This document shows, piece by piece, positions 36,291-44,591 of a stretch of DNA of 64,000 nucleotides. Source of the DNA: Flavobacterium sp. N502540 (GTDB lineage Bacteria; Bacteroidota; Bacteroidia; Flavobacteriales; Flavobacteriaceae); NCBI RefSeq assembly GCF_025947365.1, contig NZ_CP110012.1, forward strand, positions 3,720,001-3,784,000, in the 5' to 3' direction. The translations under genes were made by a program, and so were the position numbers. The notes below the pieces were generated by a model. It saw only the letters and a list, made by a program, of their open reading frames with translations, had not been told where the DNA came from and did not search any database. Each line of letters opens with the position of its first letter. The first letter of the stretch is position 1.

Positions 36291-36749
36291 TTACTTCTTC
36301 ACTCTAACCGCATCCGGAACCAGCATTTCATATTCTCCGCCATGACGCAGTACATCACGCACAATGCTTGAAGAAATAAACGAAGTACTTGCTGCTGTTA
36401 GTAGAAATACAGTTTCGATTTTAGACAATTTCCTGTTGGTGTGTGCGATGGCCTTTTCGAATTCAAAATCGGCAGGATTGCGTAAGCCTCTCAGGATGAA
36501 ATTGGCTTTTAGTTTTTTGGCCAGATCAATGGTTAATCCTTCATAAGTGATTACTGAAACTTTTGGTTCATCTTTAAAAGTTTCTTCTATAAAACGTTTT
36601 CTTTCTTCGAGTGAAAACATGTATTTTTTTTCGGCGTTGACACCAATGGCAATAACGATTTCATCAAATAAAGGAATTCCTCTTTTGATGATGTCTTCGT
36701 GTCCCAGTGTAATGGGGTCAAATGATCCGGGGAATAGGGCTTTTCGCAT
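36291..36749 (-). CDS. coaD: Phosphopantetheine adenylyltransferase
   Basis: Adds AMP to 4'-phosphopantetheine in coenzyme A synthesis. The ATG at 36749 gives 152 residues beginning MRKALFPGSFDPITLGHEDI; the ten residues before it in the longer frame are not part of the family. The nucleotidyl-transfer motif TLGH is intact. LRNPADFEFEKAIAHTNRKL and FLLTAASTSFISSSIVRDV are the standard substrate-binding blocks. It lies 130 nt behind ddl on the same strand, with a word-repeat in between. Confidence 0.95.
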   Translation of the reverse strand: MRKALFPGSFDPITLGHEDIIKRGIPLFDEIVIAIGVNAEKKYMFSLEERKRFIEETFKDEPKVSVITYEGLTIDLAKKLKANFILRGLRNPADFEFEKAIAHTNRKLSKIETVFLLTAASTSFISSSIVRDVLRHGGEYEMLVPDAVRVKK

Positions 36750-36762
36750 TTTTTTTGTTTTT

Positions 36763-36877
36763 GAGGGGCATAGGTTCAAAGGTGCAAAGGATCAGAGGCT
36801 TTGTCTTTTAATTAAAGAAACTTCATTAATTGAAGTAGCAAGTAAACCTTTGTACCTTTGTACCTTTGCCCCTTTGT
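36763..36877. repeat. CAAAGG word repeats between ddl and coaD
   Basis: GGTTCAAAGGTGCAAAGGATC (36772-36792) and CCTTTGTACCTTTGTACCTTTG (36847-36868) are roughly inverted copies that could fold on each other. They fill most of the spacer between two genes of one strand. Confidence 0.55.
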
Positions 36878-36879
36878 GA

Positions 36880-37851
36880 CTATTTTAAAGCTAACTCAAT
36901 CGCATTGGTAAATAAATCTTCCAGTGAAATTCCTGCTGCATGGGCTTGCTGTGGAATCAAACTTTCGGTGGTTAGACCCGGAATGGTATTCATTTCGAGC
37001 ATATAAGGTTCGTTGTCTACAATAATGAATTCGCTTCTGGAGAAACCTTTCATTTTTAAGACTTCGTAAGCACGTTTTGCTGTTTCGCTTACTTTTTGAG
37101 TTAATTCGTCAGAAATTCTGGCAGGAGTAATTTCCTGTGATTTTCCTTCGTATTTGGCCTCATAATCGAAGAAGTCATTATCAGATACAATTTCGGTAAT
37201 AGGTAAAACTTTAATTTCTCCCTGATAATTGATTACTCCCACTGAAACTTCAGTTCCGTCAAGAAAACTTTCGATAATGATTTCGTTGTCTTCTTTATAT
37301 GCTACTTCGATTGCAATTGGAAGTTCGGCTTCTGTTTTTACTTTTGAAATTCCGAAGCTGGAACCTGCTTTGTTTGGTTTAACGAAACATGGTAAGCCAA
37401 CCTTTTTAACGATTTCGGCAGTATTGATTACATCGCCTTTATTTAGGTAATATGATATAGCCGTTTTGATTCCGTATGGTTTTAAAACCGATAATAAATC
37501 ACGTTTGTTGAAGGTTAATGCTGCCTGATAGTAATCGCAGGAAGACTGCGGAATCCCTAATAACTCAAAATAAGCCTGCATTAATCCGTCTTCGCCCGGA
37601 GTTCCGTGAATGGCATTGAAAACACAGTCGAAAGTAATTTTTTGATCGTTTACGGTTACTGAAAAATCGTTTTTATCAATGGTAAATTCGGCATTGTTTT
37701 CGTCTACATAGACCCATTTTTCTTTGAAAATATGGATGCGGAATCCGTTGTATTTTGTTTTGTCAAGATATTGATGTACCACGTTTCCGCTGATTAACGA
37801 AATTTTATATTCGCTTGAATACCCGCCCATAATAATGGCTATGTTTTTCAT
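36880..37851 (-). CDS. ddl: D-alanine--D-alanine ligase
   Basis: Makes the D-Ala-D-Ala dipeptide for peptidoglycan. The 323-residue ATP-grasp enzyme has the N-terminal block IIMGGYSSEYKISLISG, the PCFVKPNKAGSSFGISKV nucleotide-binding region, HGTPGEDGLMQAYFE with the catalytic-loop Glu, and MLEMNTIPGLTTESLIP, which carries the metal-binding Glu and Asn. Length is complete. It is transcribed toward coaD and divergent from the PASTA/rluD pair across a repeat-filled spacer. Confidence 0.95.
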   Translation of the reverse strand: MKNIAIIMGGYSSEYKISLISGNVVHQYLDKTKYNGFRIHIFKEKWVYVDENNAEFTIDKNDFSVTVNDQKITFDCVFNAIHGTPGEDGLMQAYFELLGIPQSSCDYYQAALTFNKRDLLSVLKPYGIKTAISYYLNKGDVINTAEIVKKVGLPCFVKPNKAGSSFGISKVKTEAELPIAIEVAYKEDNEIIIESFLDGTEVSVGVINYQGEIKVLPITEIVSDNDFFDYEAKYEGKSQEITPARISDELTQKVSETAKRAYEVLKMKGFSRSEFIIVDNEPYMLEMNTIPGLTTESLIPQQAHAAGISLEDLFTNAIELALK

Positions 37852-37908
37852 TTTGTGATGTTTATGTGTTTAACCGTTTATTTGTGTATTAGTTTAATCG
37901 TTGTTTTT

Positions 37909-38010
37909 TGTCGGGCTGAACTTCGACTTCGCTCAGTCTGACAGTTTGTTTTATTCGTTTGTTTGTCGGGCTGAGCGGAGTCGAAGCTTCGACTTTGCTC
38001 AGTTTGACAA
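37909..38010. repeat. Paired TGTCGGGCTGAGC inverted repeats
   Basis: Two related hairpin units lie in the 390-nt spacer 37852-38241, at 37909-37943 and 37962-38010. Each begins TTGTCGGGCTGA, passes through CTTCGACT and ends CTCAGTyTGACA, so the arms pair. The second unit is the more complete. It carries GAGTCGAAG and CTTCGACT around a central GC and is flanked by TTTGTC and GACAA. Confidence 0.7.
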
Positions 38011-38027
38011 CAGTGGCAGAACCTAAA

Positions 38028-38117
38028 TCCCTAGCCCTGATGGAAGCGGCATCCTTTTGTGTACGCGATAGCGGACGCAAAAGATACAGCGGACAGCAGG
38101 AGAGAGCTTCTGAAAAT
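38028..38117. other. Conserved-looking structured element, candidate RNA
   Basis: The stretch TCCCTAGCCCTGATGGAAGC continues through GGCATCCTTTTGTGTACGCG, then ATAGCGGACGCAAAAGATAC, AGCGGACAGCAGGAGAGAGC and TTCTGAAAAT. CTTTTGTGT (about 38053) pairs with ACGCAAAAG (about 38075) around GCGATAGCGG. I recall very similar 'CCCTAGCCC...GAAGCGGCATCCTTTTG' elements in many flavobacterial spacers, where no protein is encoded. The Flavo-1 RNA motif is one possible identity, not verified. Confidence 0.45.
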
Positions 38118-38213
38118 TAAAATTGCAAAGCGCTTTATTTTCTATAAGGATAGCAATCAAACGACTTTCTTGTCTAAAACAAAATTATCATTTTTTTTGA
38201 AACGAAATAGCTT

Positions 38214-38221
38214 TATCTTTG
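38214..38221 (+). promoter_or_regulatory. -7 box of the PASTA-rluD operon
   Basis: TATCTTTG is a perfect TAnnTTTG and lies 20 nt before the ATG at 38242. The nearest TTTG upstream (38196-38199) is only 14 nt away, closer than usual. Confidence 0.55.
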
Positions 38222-38241
38222 CGACTAATAAAAATAAATTT

Positions 38242-38865
38242 ATGAGTTTACGTAAGTATTTAACGAGCCGGGTATTTTTTGTGCAAGTATTAAGTGCGGC
38301 AGCTATAATTGCCGTTTTGGGTTATCTGTTTATGCATTGGTTGACTTTTACCACAGATCATGGTAATGAGGTTACTGTTCCGAATTTAGCTAAACTGACT
38401 GAGGAACAAGTAGAGTCAAAACTGGATGAACTGGACCTGGATTATGTACTTTTGGACAGCGTTGATTACCGAAGTGAATTCCCAAAATACAGTGTTGTTG
38501 AGCAGGATCCTCTGCCGGGAACAAAAGTAAAAGTGGGAAGAAAAATATATATTAAAATTAATGCATCAGGATTCTCATCCGTTAAAATACCTGATTTAAT
38601 TGAGAAAACCTATCGTGAGGCGGTTCCAACTCTAAAAGCTTTAGGGCTTGAAGCAGGAACTATTACTTATATTCCAAACTTAGGAAAAGATATGGTTTTG
38701 GAGATGCGTTATAAAGGAAGAAACTTAAAAGTAGGAGATCGTGTGTTGAAAGCTTCTAAAATTGACTTGGTTTTAGGAGATGGAAAAGCAACTTATGAAG
38801 ATGAAGGGCAGGCTGTAGACAGTGTAGCTGCGCCAACTACTGAAAAAACTAATGATGAGCAATAA
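38242..38865 (+). CDS. PASTA-domain membrane protein
   Basis: The frame extends upstream to 38059, but that part runs through the repeat element. The ATG at 38242 follows a -7 box and gives 207 residues beginning MSLRKYLTSRVFFVQ. One membrane segment (about 12-31) is followed by two extracytoplasmic PASTA domains (VTVPNLAKLTEEQVESKL... and VKIPDLIEKTYREAVPTL...). PASTA domains bind peptidoglycan or muropeptides in other proteins. No kinase or transpeptidase domain is attached. The divergent ddl gene makes a cell-wall link plausible. Its end overlaps rluD by 14 nt. Confidence 0.85.
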   Translation: MSLRKYLTSRVFFVQVLSAAAIIAVLGYLFMHWLTFTTDHGNEVTVPNLAKLTEEQVESKLDELDLDYVLLDSVDYRSEFPKYSVVEQDPLPGTKVKVGRKIYIKINASGFSSVKIPDLIEKTYREAVPTLKALGLEAGTITYIPNLGKDMVLEMRYKGRNLKVGDRVLKASKIDLVLGDGKATYEDEGQAVDSVAAPTTEKTNDEQ

Positions 38866-39898
38866 TATTGAAAATTTAGATCTGGAAGACGAATTATTCG
38901 AACACTTCAGATTTGAAGTCCCTAAAGGTCAGGCGCTTTTGCGTATTGACAAATATTTAATGAATTTGATTCAGAATGCGACACGAAATAAAATTCAGAA
39001 TGCCGCGACTGAAGGAAATATTTTTGTGAATGATATTCCGGTTAAATCAAATTATAAAGTAAAACCGTTTGATGTGGTGACGGTGATGTTGTCGCATCCT
39101 CCTTTTGAAAACCATGTTTTGCCGGAAGATATTCCGTTGAATATTGTATATGAAGACGATGCTTTGTTGTTAATCAACAAAGAGCCGGGAATGGTGGTAC
39201 ATCCGGGACACGGGAATTATACCGGAACGCTGGTGAATGCGTTGGCGCATCATTTTGATAATTTGCCAATGAACAGCAGTGAGCGTCCGGGCTTGGTGCA
39301 CCGAATTGATAAGGATACGTCCGGACTTTTGGTAGTAGCAAAAACCGAAGCGGCAATGACACATTTGGCCAAACAATTTGAAGCTAAAACCTCAGAACGC
39401 GAGTATATTGCTCTTGTTTGGGGAAATGTAGCCGAAGAATCGGGAACGATAGAAGGAAACCTTGCCAGACATTTAAAAGACCGCATGCAAATGGCTGTTT
39501 TTGCAGATCCTGAAATTGGAAAACCTGCCATTACACATTATAAAGTATTGGAACGTTTTGGTTATGTGACTTTGATTTCCTGTAAACTGGAAACCGGAAG
39601 AACGCACCAGATTCGTGCTCACATGAAGCATATTGGGCATCCGTTGTTTAATGATGAACGTTATGGTGGTCATTTAATTTTAAAAGGAACCACGTTTACC
39701 AAATACAAACAGTTTATTGAAAACTGTTTTAAAGCATTACCACGTCAGGCACTGCATGCTAAAACACTTGGTTTTGTACATCCAAATACAGGCGAAATGA
39801 TGCGTTTTGATACGGAATTGCCTCAGGATTTTCAGGATTGTATCGAGAAATGGCGTAATTATGTGAAATCGCATAATGTAGATGAAGAAGAAAATTAA
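38852..39898 (+). CDS. rluD: 23S rRNA pseudouridine synthase, RluD type
   Basis: Isomerises uridines in helix 69 of 23S rRNA in the family's best-known member. The 348-residue protein has an N-terminal S4 RNA-binding domain (about 28-80) and the catalytic domain with Asp153 in GLVHRIDKDTSGLLVVAKT. KTSEREYIALVWG and GRTHQIRAHMKHIGHPLFND are the other family blocks. Two Met codons stand at the start and either is possible; both lie within the end of the PASTA gene, so translation is coupled. A strong terminator follows. Confidence 0.93.
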   Translation: MMSNNIENLDLEDELFEHFRFEVPKGQALLRIDKYLMNLIQNATRNKIQNAATEGNIFVNDIPVKSNYKVKPFDVVTVMLSHPPFENHVLPEDIPLNIVYEDDALLLINKEPGMVVHPGHGNYTGTLVNALAHHFDNLPMNSSERPGLVHRIDKDTSGLLVVAKTEAAMTHLAKQFEAKTSEREYIALVWGNVAEESGTIEGNLARHLKDRMQMAVFADPEIGKPAITHYKVLERFGYVTLISCKLETGRTHQIRAHMKHIGHPLFNDERYGGHLILKGTTFTKYKQFIENCFKALPRQALHAKTLGFVHPNTGEMMRFDTELPQDFQDCIEKWRNYVKSHNVDEEEN

Positions 39899-39940
39899 TT
39901 GGATAATTTGTCCATTAGAAAATTAGATAATTTATTATAG

Positions 39941-39968
39941 AAAAAAAGCTCCTGGTGGAGCTTTTTTT
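39941..39968 (+). terminator. Terminator of the PASTA-rluD operon
   Basis: AGCTCC / GGAGCT with a four-base loop is flanked by seven A and followed by seven T, 43 nt behind the rluD stop. Confidence 0.85.
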
Positions 39969-40163
39969 GTTTTCTGTTGTTTTAAAATGATCCCTATTTT
40001 TATATGTTTTTAAAGAAATTTCTTGTGTTTTGTCTATAAAATAGTAAAAGTTGAATTAAATTAGTGCGTAGATCTAAAGAAAAAAGAGAAATATTTCAGG
40101 TTTTATTTTAAAAATAGAGACCGAAAGAATAAAAATTTTATGACTTAATAAACCCAAATTATT

Positions 40164-41612
40164 ATGGAAACAAAATCTACCAGAGCAAAAACCGATGAGA
40201 GTAAAACCTATCTCTCAGTATTAGAAAATCTGATTAAAGAAAATTATAATTCTGCTACATTCCCAAACGTTTCATTTCCTCGTGATGATTGGGCTAAATT
40301 ATCAGAAAAAGGATTAATGCTTTCTATGATTCAGAAAGAGTTTGGCGGACGATACAATCACGAAGAGCTTTGCGATATTATTGAAACAATAGCAAAGTAT
40401 AATTTGCCGTTGGCCATGTACACCATGATTGTTACAGCCTTATTTATGAGGAATGTTGCAAAGTATGGTTCTGAAGAGCTTAAACAAGAGGTTCTTACAA
40501 AGTTTAGTTCAGAACCTTTGGTGGGAGGTTTTGGTCTAACGGAGCCGTCTTGTGGATCAAATATGGCTAGAATGAAAACCACTTTTGAAGAAAAAGAAGA
40601 CGGTTATGTATTACGGGGTGAAAAGCATTGGCAAGCCTTTAGTGGTACTGCAGATTGGTGGGTGATTGCGGCAAAGAATAGTAAAAACGCTAAGGATTTT
40701 GGTTATTTTGTTGTCAAAAGATGCGAAGGATGGAGTTTAGTGGAAAAGTACGATGCTTTGGGACTAAAAGCTATTGATTACGGAAGGAGTAAAATTGATG
40801 CTTTTGTACCTAAATACAGACGGCTAAATGTAACTTATGAAGGCTTGACAGCAGCCGTCGATATGCTTTGTGGTTCTCGTTTGAGTATGTGTGCAATGGC
40901 AAGTGGTTTTATATCAAGAGTATATGCTGAAACGAAAGAAAGGACTAAAACAAGGAACATGGGTAACGGTGTTTTGTTTGATGTTGGATACGTAAAATAC
41001 AAGCTTAAACTTTTAACGGCGAACAAAACGATTACAAAAGCCTTATTCGTTTATTTAAAATACAAAACTGACTTCAGAGCCGTTTTGTTAGATCATTTTT
41101 TTGAAGCACAGGCCATCAAAGTTTTGGCAACTGATAAAATGCTGGAAAGTGCCCTGAACTATCAGCAGCTTTGCGGGGGAGAGGGTTACAGACGGGATTC
41201 GCCAAGTAACAATGCGGCTTATGCCTTGCTTGATTCTCGTGTTTATACTATTTTCGACGGCACAAATGATTTGTTAAGCCAGCAGCTTGCCGAGTTTTGT
41301 GTAAAGGAAAGTAAAGACGGTGATGTGGTGAAGTTTTTATCTGAATTTGAAAAAACTAAAAACGGAATGATACAGATTAATTTTGATTTATCCGTTTTGA
41401 ATAATAATGATACGCAAGAAGAAAGAGTAATGAACGGACAAATAATTTCAAGAATATTTGGACTTCAATGTCTGGAAGAGGCTCTGGAAGCAACGGAAAA
41501 ACACTTTGAATACGGAGATTTTCGAAATGCGGTTCTCTTTTTAAATGCTGATATAAAAAAGACAATAGCTGAAACTGAAATTTTAAAGAATAATTGTCTG
41601 GCCTGTATGTGA
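40164..41612 (+). CDS. Acyl-CoA dehydrogenase-family flavoprotein
   Basis: A 482-residue member of the acyl-CoA dehydrogenase fold. FAD-contacting GGFGLTEPSCGSN (121-133) and the CGGEGYRRDSP block (337-347) are conserved, as is the following YTIFDGTNDLLSQQLAEF. In medium-chain enzymes the catalytic base is the Glu of xYEGT; here that position is Asp365 (FDGT). A ~110-residue C-terminal helical extension ends in NNCLACM. The usual ETF or beta-oxidation genes are not adjacent, and the gene has its own terminator. It may act on an unusual acyl thioester; dehydrogenase activity is not assured. Confidence 0.75.
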   Translation: METKSTRAKTDESKTYLSVLENLIKENYNSATFPNVSFPRDDWAKLSEKGLMLSMIQKEFGGRYNHEELCDIIETIAKYNLPLAMYTMIVTALFMRNVAKYGSEELKQEVLTKFSSEPLVGGFGLTEPSCGSNMARMKTTFEEKEDGYVLRGEKHWQAFSGTADWWVIAAKNSKNAKDFGYFVVKRCEGWSLVEKYDALGLKAIDYGRSKIDAFVPKYRRLNVTYEGLTAAVDMLCGSRLSMCAMASGFISRVYAETKERTKTRNMGNGVLFDVGYVKYKLKLLTANKTITKALFVYLKYKTDFRAVLLDHFFEAQAIKVLATDKMLESALNYQQLCGGEGYRRDSPSNNAAYALLDSRVYTIFDGTNDLLSQQLAEFCVKESKDGDVVKFLSEFEKTKNGMIQINFDLSVLNNNDTQEERVMNGQIISRIFGLQCLEEALEATEKHFEYGDFRNAVLFLNADIKKTIAETEILKNNCLACM

Positions 41613-41676
41613 TTAGGTAATTAGATAATTAGATAATTAGATAGTTAGATAGTTAGATAGTTAGATAGTTAGATAA
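41612..41676. repeat. Tandem 8-mer TTAGATAR
   Basis: Seven contiguous copies of TTAGATAA or TTAGATAG occupy 41621-41676, preceded by a degenerate ATTAGGTAA. They begin immediately at the stop codon of the acyl-CoA dehydrogenase gene. A single relative, AATTAGATAA, is found near 39922. Confidence 0.85.
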
Positions 41677-41704
41677 TGGATTATTAGTCAATTAAAAAAG
41701 TTGT

Positions 41705-41734
41705 AAAAAAAACTCCAATTTTGGAGTTTTTTTT
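41705..41734. terminator. Terminator behind the acyl-CoA dehydrogenase gene
   Basis: ACTCCAA / TTGGAGT, flanked by seven A and eight T, is suited to termination in both directions. Confidence 0.85.
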
Positions 41735-41742
41735 AGATGAAG

Positions 41743-41782
41743 CCTCAGCACCTCAGCACCTCAGCACCTCAGCACCTCAGCA
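41743..41782. repeat. Tandem 8-mer CCTCAGCA
   Basis: Five perfect, contiguous CCTCAGCA units are followed by CCTTTGAAAC. A degenerate array of the same word is at 35050-35082. It lies between the terminator and the minus-strand lipoprotein stop. Confidence 0.85.
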
Positions 41783-41806
41783 CCTTTGAAACTTTGCGCC
41801 TCAGAT

Positions 41807-42418
41807 TTACAAACTTTTAATAGCTAAATCAGTTATATGAGCTTGTCCGTTGGTTAGAAACCCCAGTCTTCCTTGTTGGCTTAGATTACTTTTTTCAAGA
41901 GAACATTCTAAGAAAGTTTCGTTATTAACAGCAAAGTACAACTGATTGTTTGAAACTCTGATTTTTACCGCATACCATTTGTTGTTTTCCAGTTGCATTG
42001 GTTTTTTAAATAAGGTTGGTCCGCCACGTTTTGAGTATTCATCACTGTTTTTATTGTAAGCGCCTCTTCCAATCACGATATTCTGATCGATTGTGTATAA
42101 GTAAGTTCGAATGTAATTTTCCTGATCGATATTAAGCATGACTTCAAACAAAGATTCTTTGACGATGTTTACTTTAAAGTCGATTTCATAATTTTTTGGA
42201 AGCTTCTTTTCGGATTCGATCACGCCCCAATGCATTGGTCCTCCGTTTCCGGTTAAGGTATCGTTTTGGAGTCTCCATTCATTGGAATTAAAACTCCAAT
42301 CGGATTTTAGCGCGGCAGTTTTTGTGATTTGATATTCTTTTTTTGCAGTCGAAATAGTACTGGAACAGGAAATCAGTAGCATTGTGGATGCTAGAAAAGT
42401 AAGATATTTAATTTTCAT
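41807..42418 (-). CDS. DUF1080-like (LamG-type) lipoprotein
   Basis: A 203-residue lipoprotein (signal MKIKYLTFLASTMLLISC, Cys18). The mature part is a single concanavalin-like beta-sandwich: WSFNSNEWRLQNDTLTG, NYEIDFKVNIVKESLFEVML, NKWYAVKIRVSNNQLYFAV and QGRLGFLTNGQAHITDLAIKSL. This pattern is that of DUF1080/3-keto-disaccharide-hydrolase-like domains, which handle carbohydrates. Whether it is catalytic or only binds sugar is not visible. It lies 8 nt behind the ABC gene on the same strand. Confidence 0.7.
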   Translation of the reverse strand: MKIKYLTFLASTMLLISCSSTISTAKKEYQITKTAALKSDWSFNSNEWRLQNDTLTGNGGPMHWGVIESEKKLPKNYEIDFKVNIVKESLFEVMLNIDQENYIRTYLYTIDQNIVIGRGAYNKNSDEYSKRGGPTLFKKPMQLENNKWYAVKIRVSNNQLYFAVNNETFLECSLEKSNLSQQGRLGFLTNGQAHITDLAIKSL

Positions 42419-42426
42419 TTTTGTTT

Positions 42427-43668
42427 TTAATTTAACTCTGAATGGTATTTGATTTTACCGATAGATCCGGTTGGAGTTGGCAAAAGTTCAAATACCGAAG
42501 TAGGAGCGAGGCCATTTTCTATACGGTGTGAAACGTACAGAATGCTAACATTTGTTTCTTGTTTGATGGTGTTGATCAATTGAATGACCAAGTCGACATT
42601 TTCATCGTCAAGACCTTCTACGGGTTCATCGAGAATCAATAATGGAGGATGTTTTAAAACGGCTCTGACAATTAAAGCGACTCTTTGCTGTCCTATCGAA
42701 AGGTCAATGAAGCGTTTTTTTCGCAAGTGGCTCATTTCAATTACTTCGAGCCATTGTGTTACCGTTTGTTTTTGTAAAGTAGTGGGTTCAATATACAATC
42801 CGATGGAATCGAAAAAACCGGAAAGAATCATTTCTTCCAGAGTATGTCCTTTTTGAAACAGGTCAGTCATAGAAGTTGCGAAAATTCCAATTTGCTTTTT
42901 AATGTCCCAAACACTTTCGCCGCTTCCTTTTTTTCTTCCAAATAAATACAAATCCTGACCGAATCCCTTTGGATTATCGCCCGTGATTAGAGATAAGAGG
43001 GTGCTCTTTCCTGAACCGTTCGGACCAACCAGCTGCCAGAATTCCCCTTGTTTAATCGTCCATGAGATGTTATCGACAATTTTTCTTTCCTCGTAACTTA
43101 CCGAGACTTTATCCATTTTGATTAAAACACTTTCGTGAAAAGAGTGCGGTTCAATCGCTTTGGGAATTGCTGCTGTGTTTAAAGTTTTAAAATGTTTTTC
43201 GTTTTTTGAAATCGGATGCAGTGCAAAGGAATTGTCTTTAATCGATGCTTTATTCGGAACAAAATCAAGTACATCTGCTACGCGATTGACCAATTGAATG
43301 ATTGCAATGTTATCGGTTAATCTTTCCAGAGATTTTGCTAAAGCAGCACGTGAGGCCAGATCTAAATGATCGAAAGGATTGTCAAAAATTATGAAATCAG
43401 GTTTTTGATTGATGCAGTATTTCAGAAACTCTTTCTTACGTTCGCCCGAAGAAAAAGTTCTTAGTTGTCTGTGCGATTCAGGAGCTGCTTCAACAGTATC
43501 GTATTGGTATTCTTTTTCGATGAATTTCTCGATAGCGATGTCTGAGAACAAAATACCTTTTTGAGTGTTAAAAAGGGCTAATTCTCCTTTGGCTTCCCCT
43601 AAAAGTAAAGTGTCTATAAAAGCTTTTTTATTGACCTGATTTGATAAAAGTATATCCCAATGCTGCAT
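42427..43668 (-). CDS. ModF-like double ABC protein with degenerate N-domain
   Basis: A 413-residue protein of two ABC ATPase domains without membrane segments, as in E. coli ModF. The C-terminal domain is complete: Walker A GPNGSGKST (215-223), signature IDLSIGQQ and Walker B LLILDEPVEGLDD. The N-terminal domain keeps a signature (FSSGERKKE, 72-80) and a Walker-B-like FIIFDNPFDHLD (92-103). Its first strand region (ILLSNQVNKKAFIDTLLLG) has no Walker A. It should therefore have at most one competent site per chain. The role (molybdate-related or ribosome/translation-linked ABC-F-like) is undecided. Confidence 0.78.
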   Translation of the reverse strand: MQHWDILLSNQVNKKAFIDTLLLGEAKGELALFNTQKGILFSDIAIEKFIEKEYQYDTVEAAPESHRQLRTFSSGERKKEFLKYCINQKPDFIIFDNPFDHLDLASRAALAKSLERLTDNIAIIQLVNRVADVLDFVPNKASIKDNSFALHPISKNEKHFKTLNTAAIPKAIEPHSFHESVLIKMDKVSVSYEERKIVDNISWTIKQGEFWQLVGPNGSGKSTLLSLITGDNPKGFGQDLYLFGRKKGSGESVWDIKKQIGIFATSMTDLFQKGHTLEEMILSGFFDSIGLYIEPTTLQKQTVTQWLEVIEMSHLRKKRFIDLSIGQQRVALIVRAVLKHPPLLILDEPVEGLDDENVDLVIQLINTIKQETNVSILYVSHRIENGLAPTSVFELLPTPTGSIGKIKYHSELN

Positions 43669-43686
43669 TTTTGTATCTTAAAGTAA

Positions 43687-44544
43687 TTATTCAGTTGGTT
43701 TAGTAGCCATTTCGCGATCGTTACGCGACCATTCGCTCCAGGAGCCTACATATAGTTTAGGGATGGGTATTCCGGCATAATCCATAGCCAGTAAAGTATG
43801 ACAGGCAGTAACTCCTGAACCGCAATGGACGATAATATCTGCTGTTTTTTTATCACCGATGATTTGGGAATATTTCTCCTTTAAAATTTCAGGAGAATGG
43901 TAAAAACCGTTTGCGTCTAAATTTTCACTAAACGGAACATTAATCGCACCCGGAATGTGTCCTGCAATCAAATCCAGAGGCTCTGTTAAACCGTCAAATC
44001 GATTTTTATCTCTTACATCAATTACAATGTTTTTGCTGTTATTTCGGGCTCTTTCGACCTCTTCAATGTCAGCAGTTTTTAACGTCCATTTTGAAATAGG
44101 ATATTTTTCAGTCGTTTTAAAAGTTTCGATTTCGGCATTTACTGGAAAACCTGCTTTTACAGCTTCGTGTAAACCGCCATTTAAAACCTGAACTTTTTCA
44201 TGTCCTATCGCCCGAAGCATCCACCAAAAGCGAGCTGCTGCGTTTGATCCGTTTTTATCATCATAAATTACAACGTGACTTTCAGGTGAAATTCCGGTTT
44301 TCGAAAGTACCTGAGAAAATTTCTCTATGGACGGTAAGGGATGTCTTCCGCCGTTTGAAGGATCGGTTGCCACGGTTGCCAAGTCCTTGTTCAAATCGAT
44401 ATAACGTGCTCCTTTAAGATGTTCACTTCGATAATTTTCTTCTGCGTTTATTCCTGCTCTGGCATCAATGAGAATGATTTCAGATGAATTAGAGAGTTGT
44501 ACTAATTCTTTAGGGGTTAGGATCGGTGAAAGTTTAGTTGTCAT
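43687..44544 (-). CDS. 3-mercaptopyruvate/thiosulfate sulfurtransferase
   Basis: The ATG at 44544 gives 285 residues (MTTKLSPILTPKELVQ), better than the longer frame from 44580. Two rhodanese domains are joined: an inactive N-domain and a C-domain with the active-site Cys241 in IVHCGSGVTACHT. The CGSGVTA loop is the mercaptopyruvate-sulfurtransferase type. Transfers sulfane sulfur to thiols or cyanide. It is 18 nt upstream of the ABC gene on the same strand. Preference for mercaptopyruvate over thiosulfate is from the loop only. Confidence 0.9.
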   Translation of the reverse strand: MTTKLSPILTPKELVQLSNSSEIILIDARAGINAEENYRSEHLKGARYIDLNKDLATVATDPSNGGRHPLPSIEKFSQVLSKTGISPESHVVIYDDKNGSNAAARFWWMLRAIGHEKVQVLNGGLHEAVKAGFPVNAEIETFKTTEKYPISKWTLKTADIEEVERARNNSKNIVIDVRDKNRFDGLTEPLDLIAGHIPGAINVPFSENLDANGFYHSPEILKEKYSQIIGDKKTADIIVHCGSGVTACHTLLAMDYAGIPIPKLYVGSWSEWSRNDREMATKPTE

Positions 44545-44591
44545 CTTAAAAAAGTTTATTTTTTTAGAATTCTTGTACAAAAGCGGGATAT

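Noticed and set aside
38059..38241. 61-residue N-terminal extension of the PASTA protein
   Set aside because: It would be encoded by the structured repeat element, lies before the -7 box at 38214-38221, and the signal/membrane segment begins at the later ATG.
41612..41676. CRISPR array
   Set aside because: The units are contiguous 8-mers without spacers, and no cas gene is in the window.
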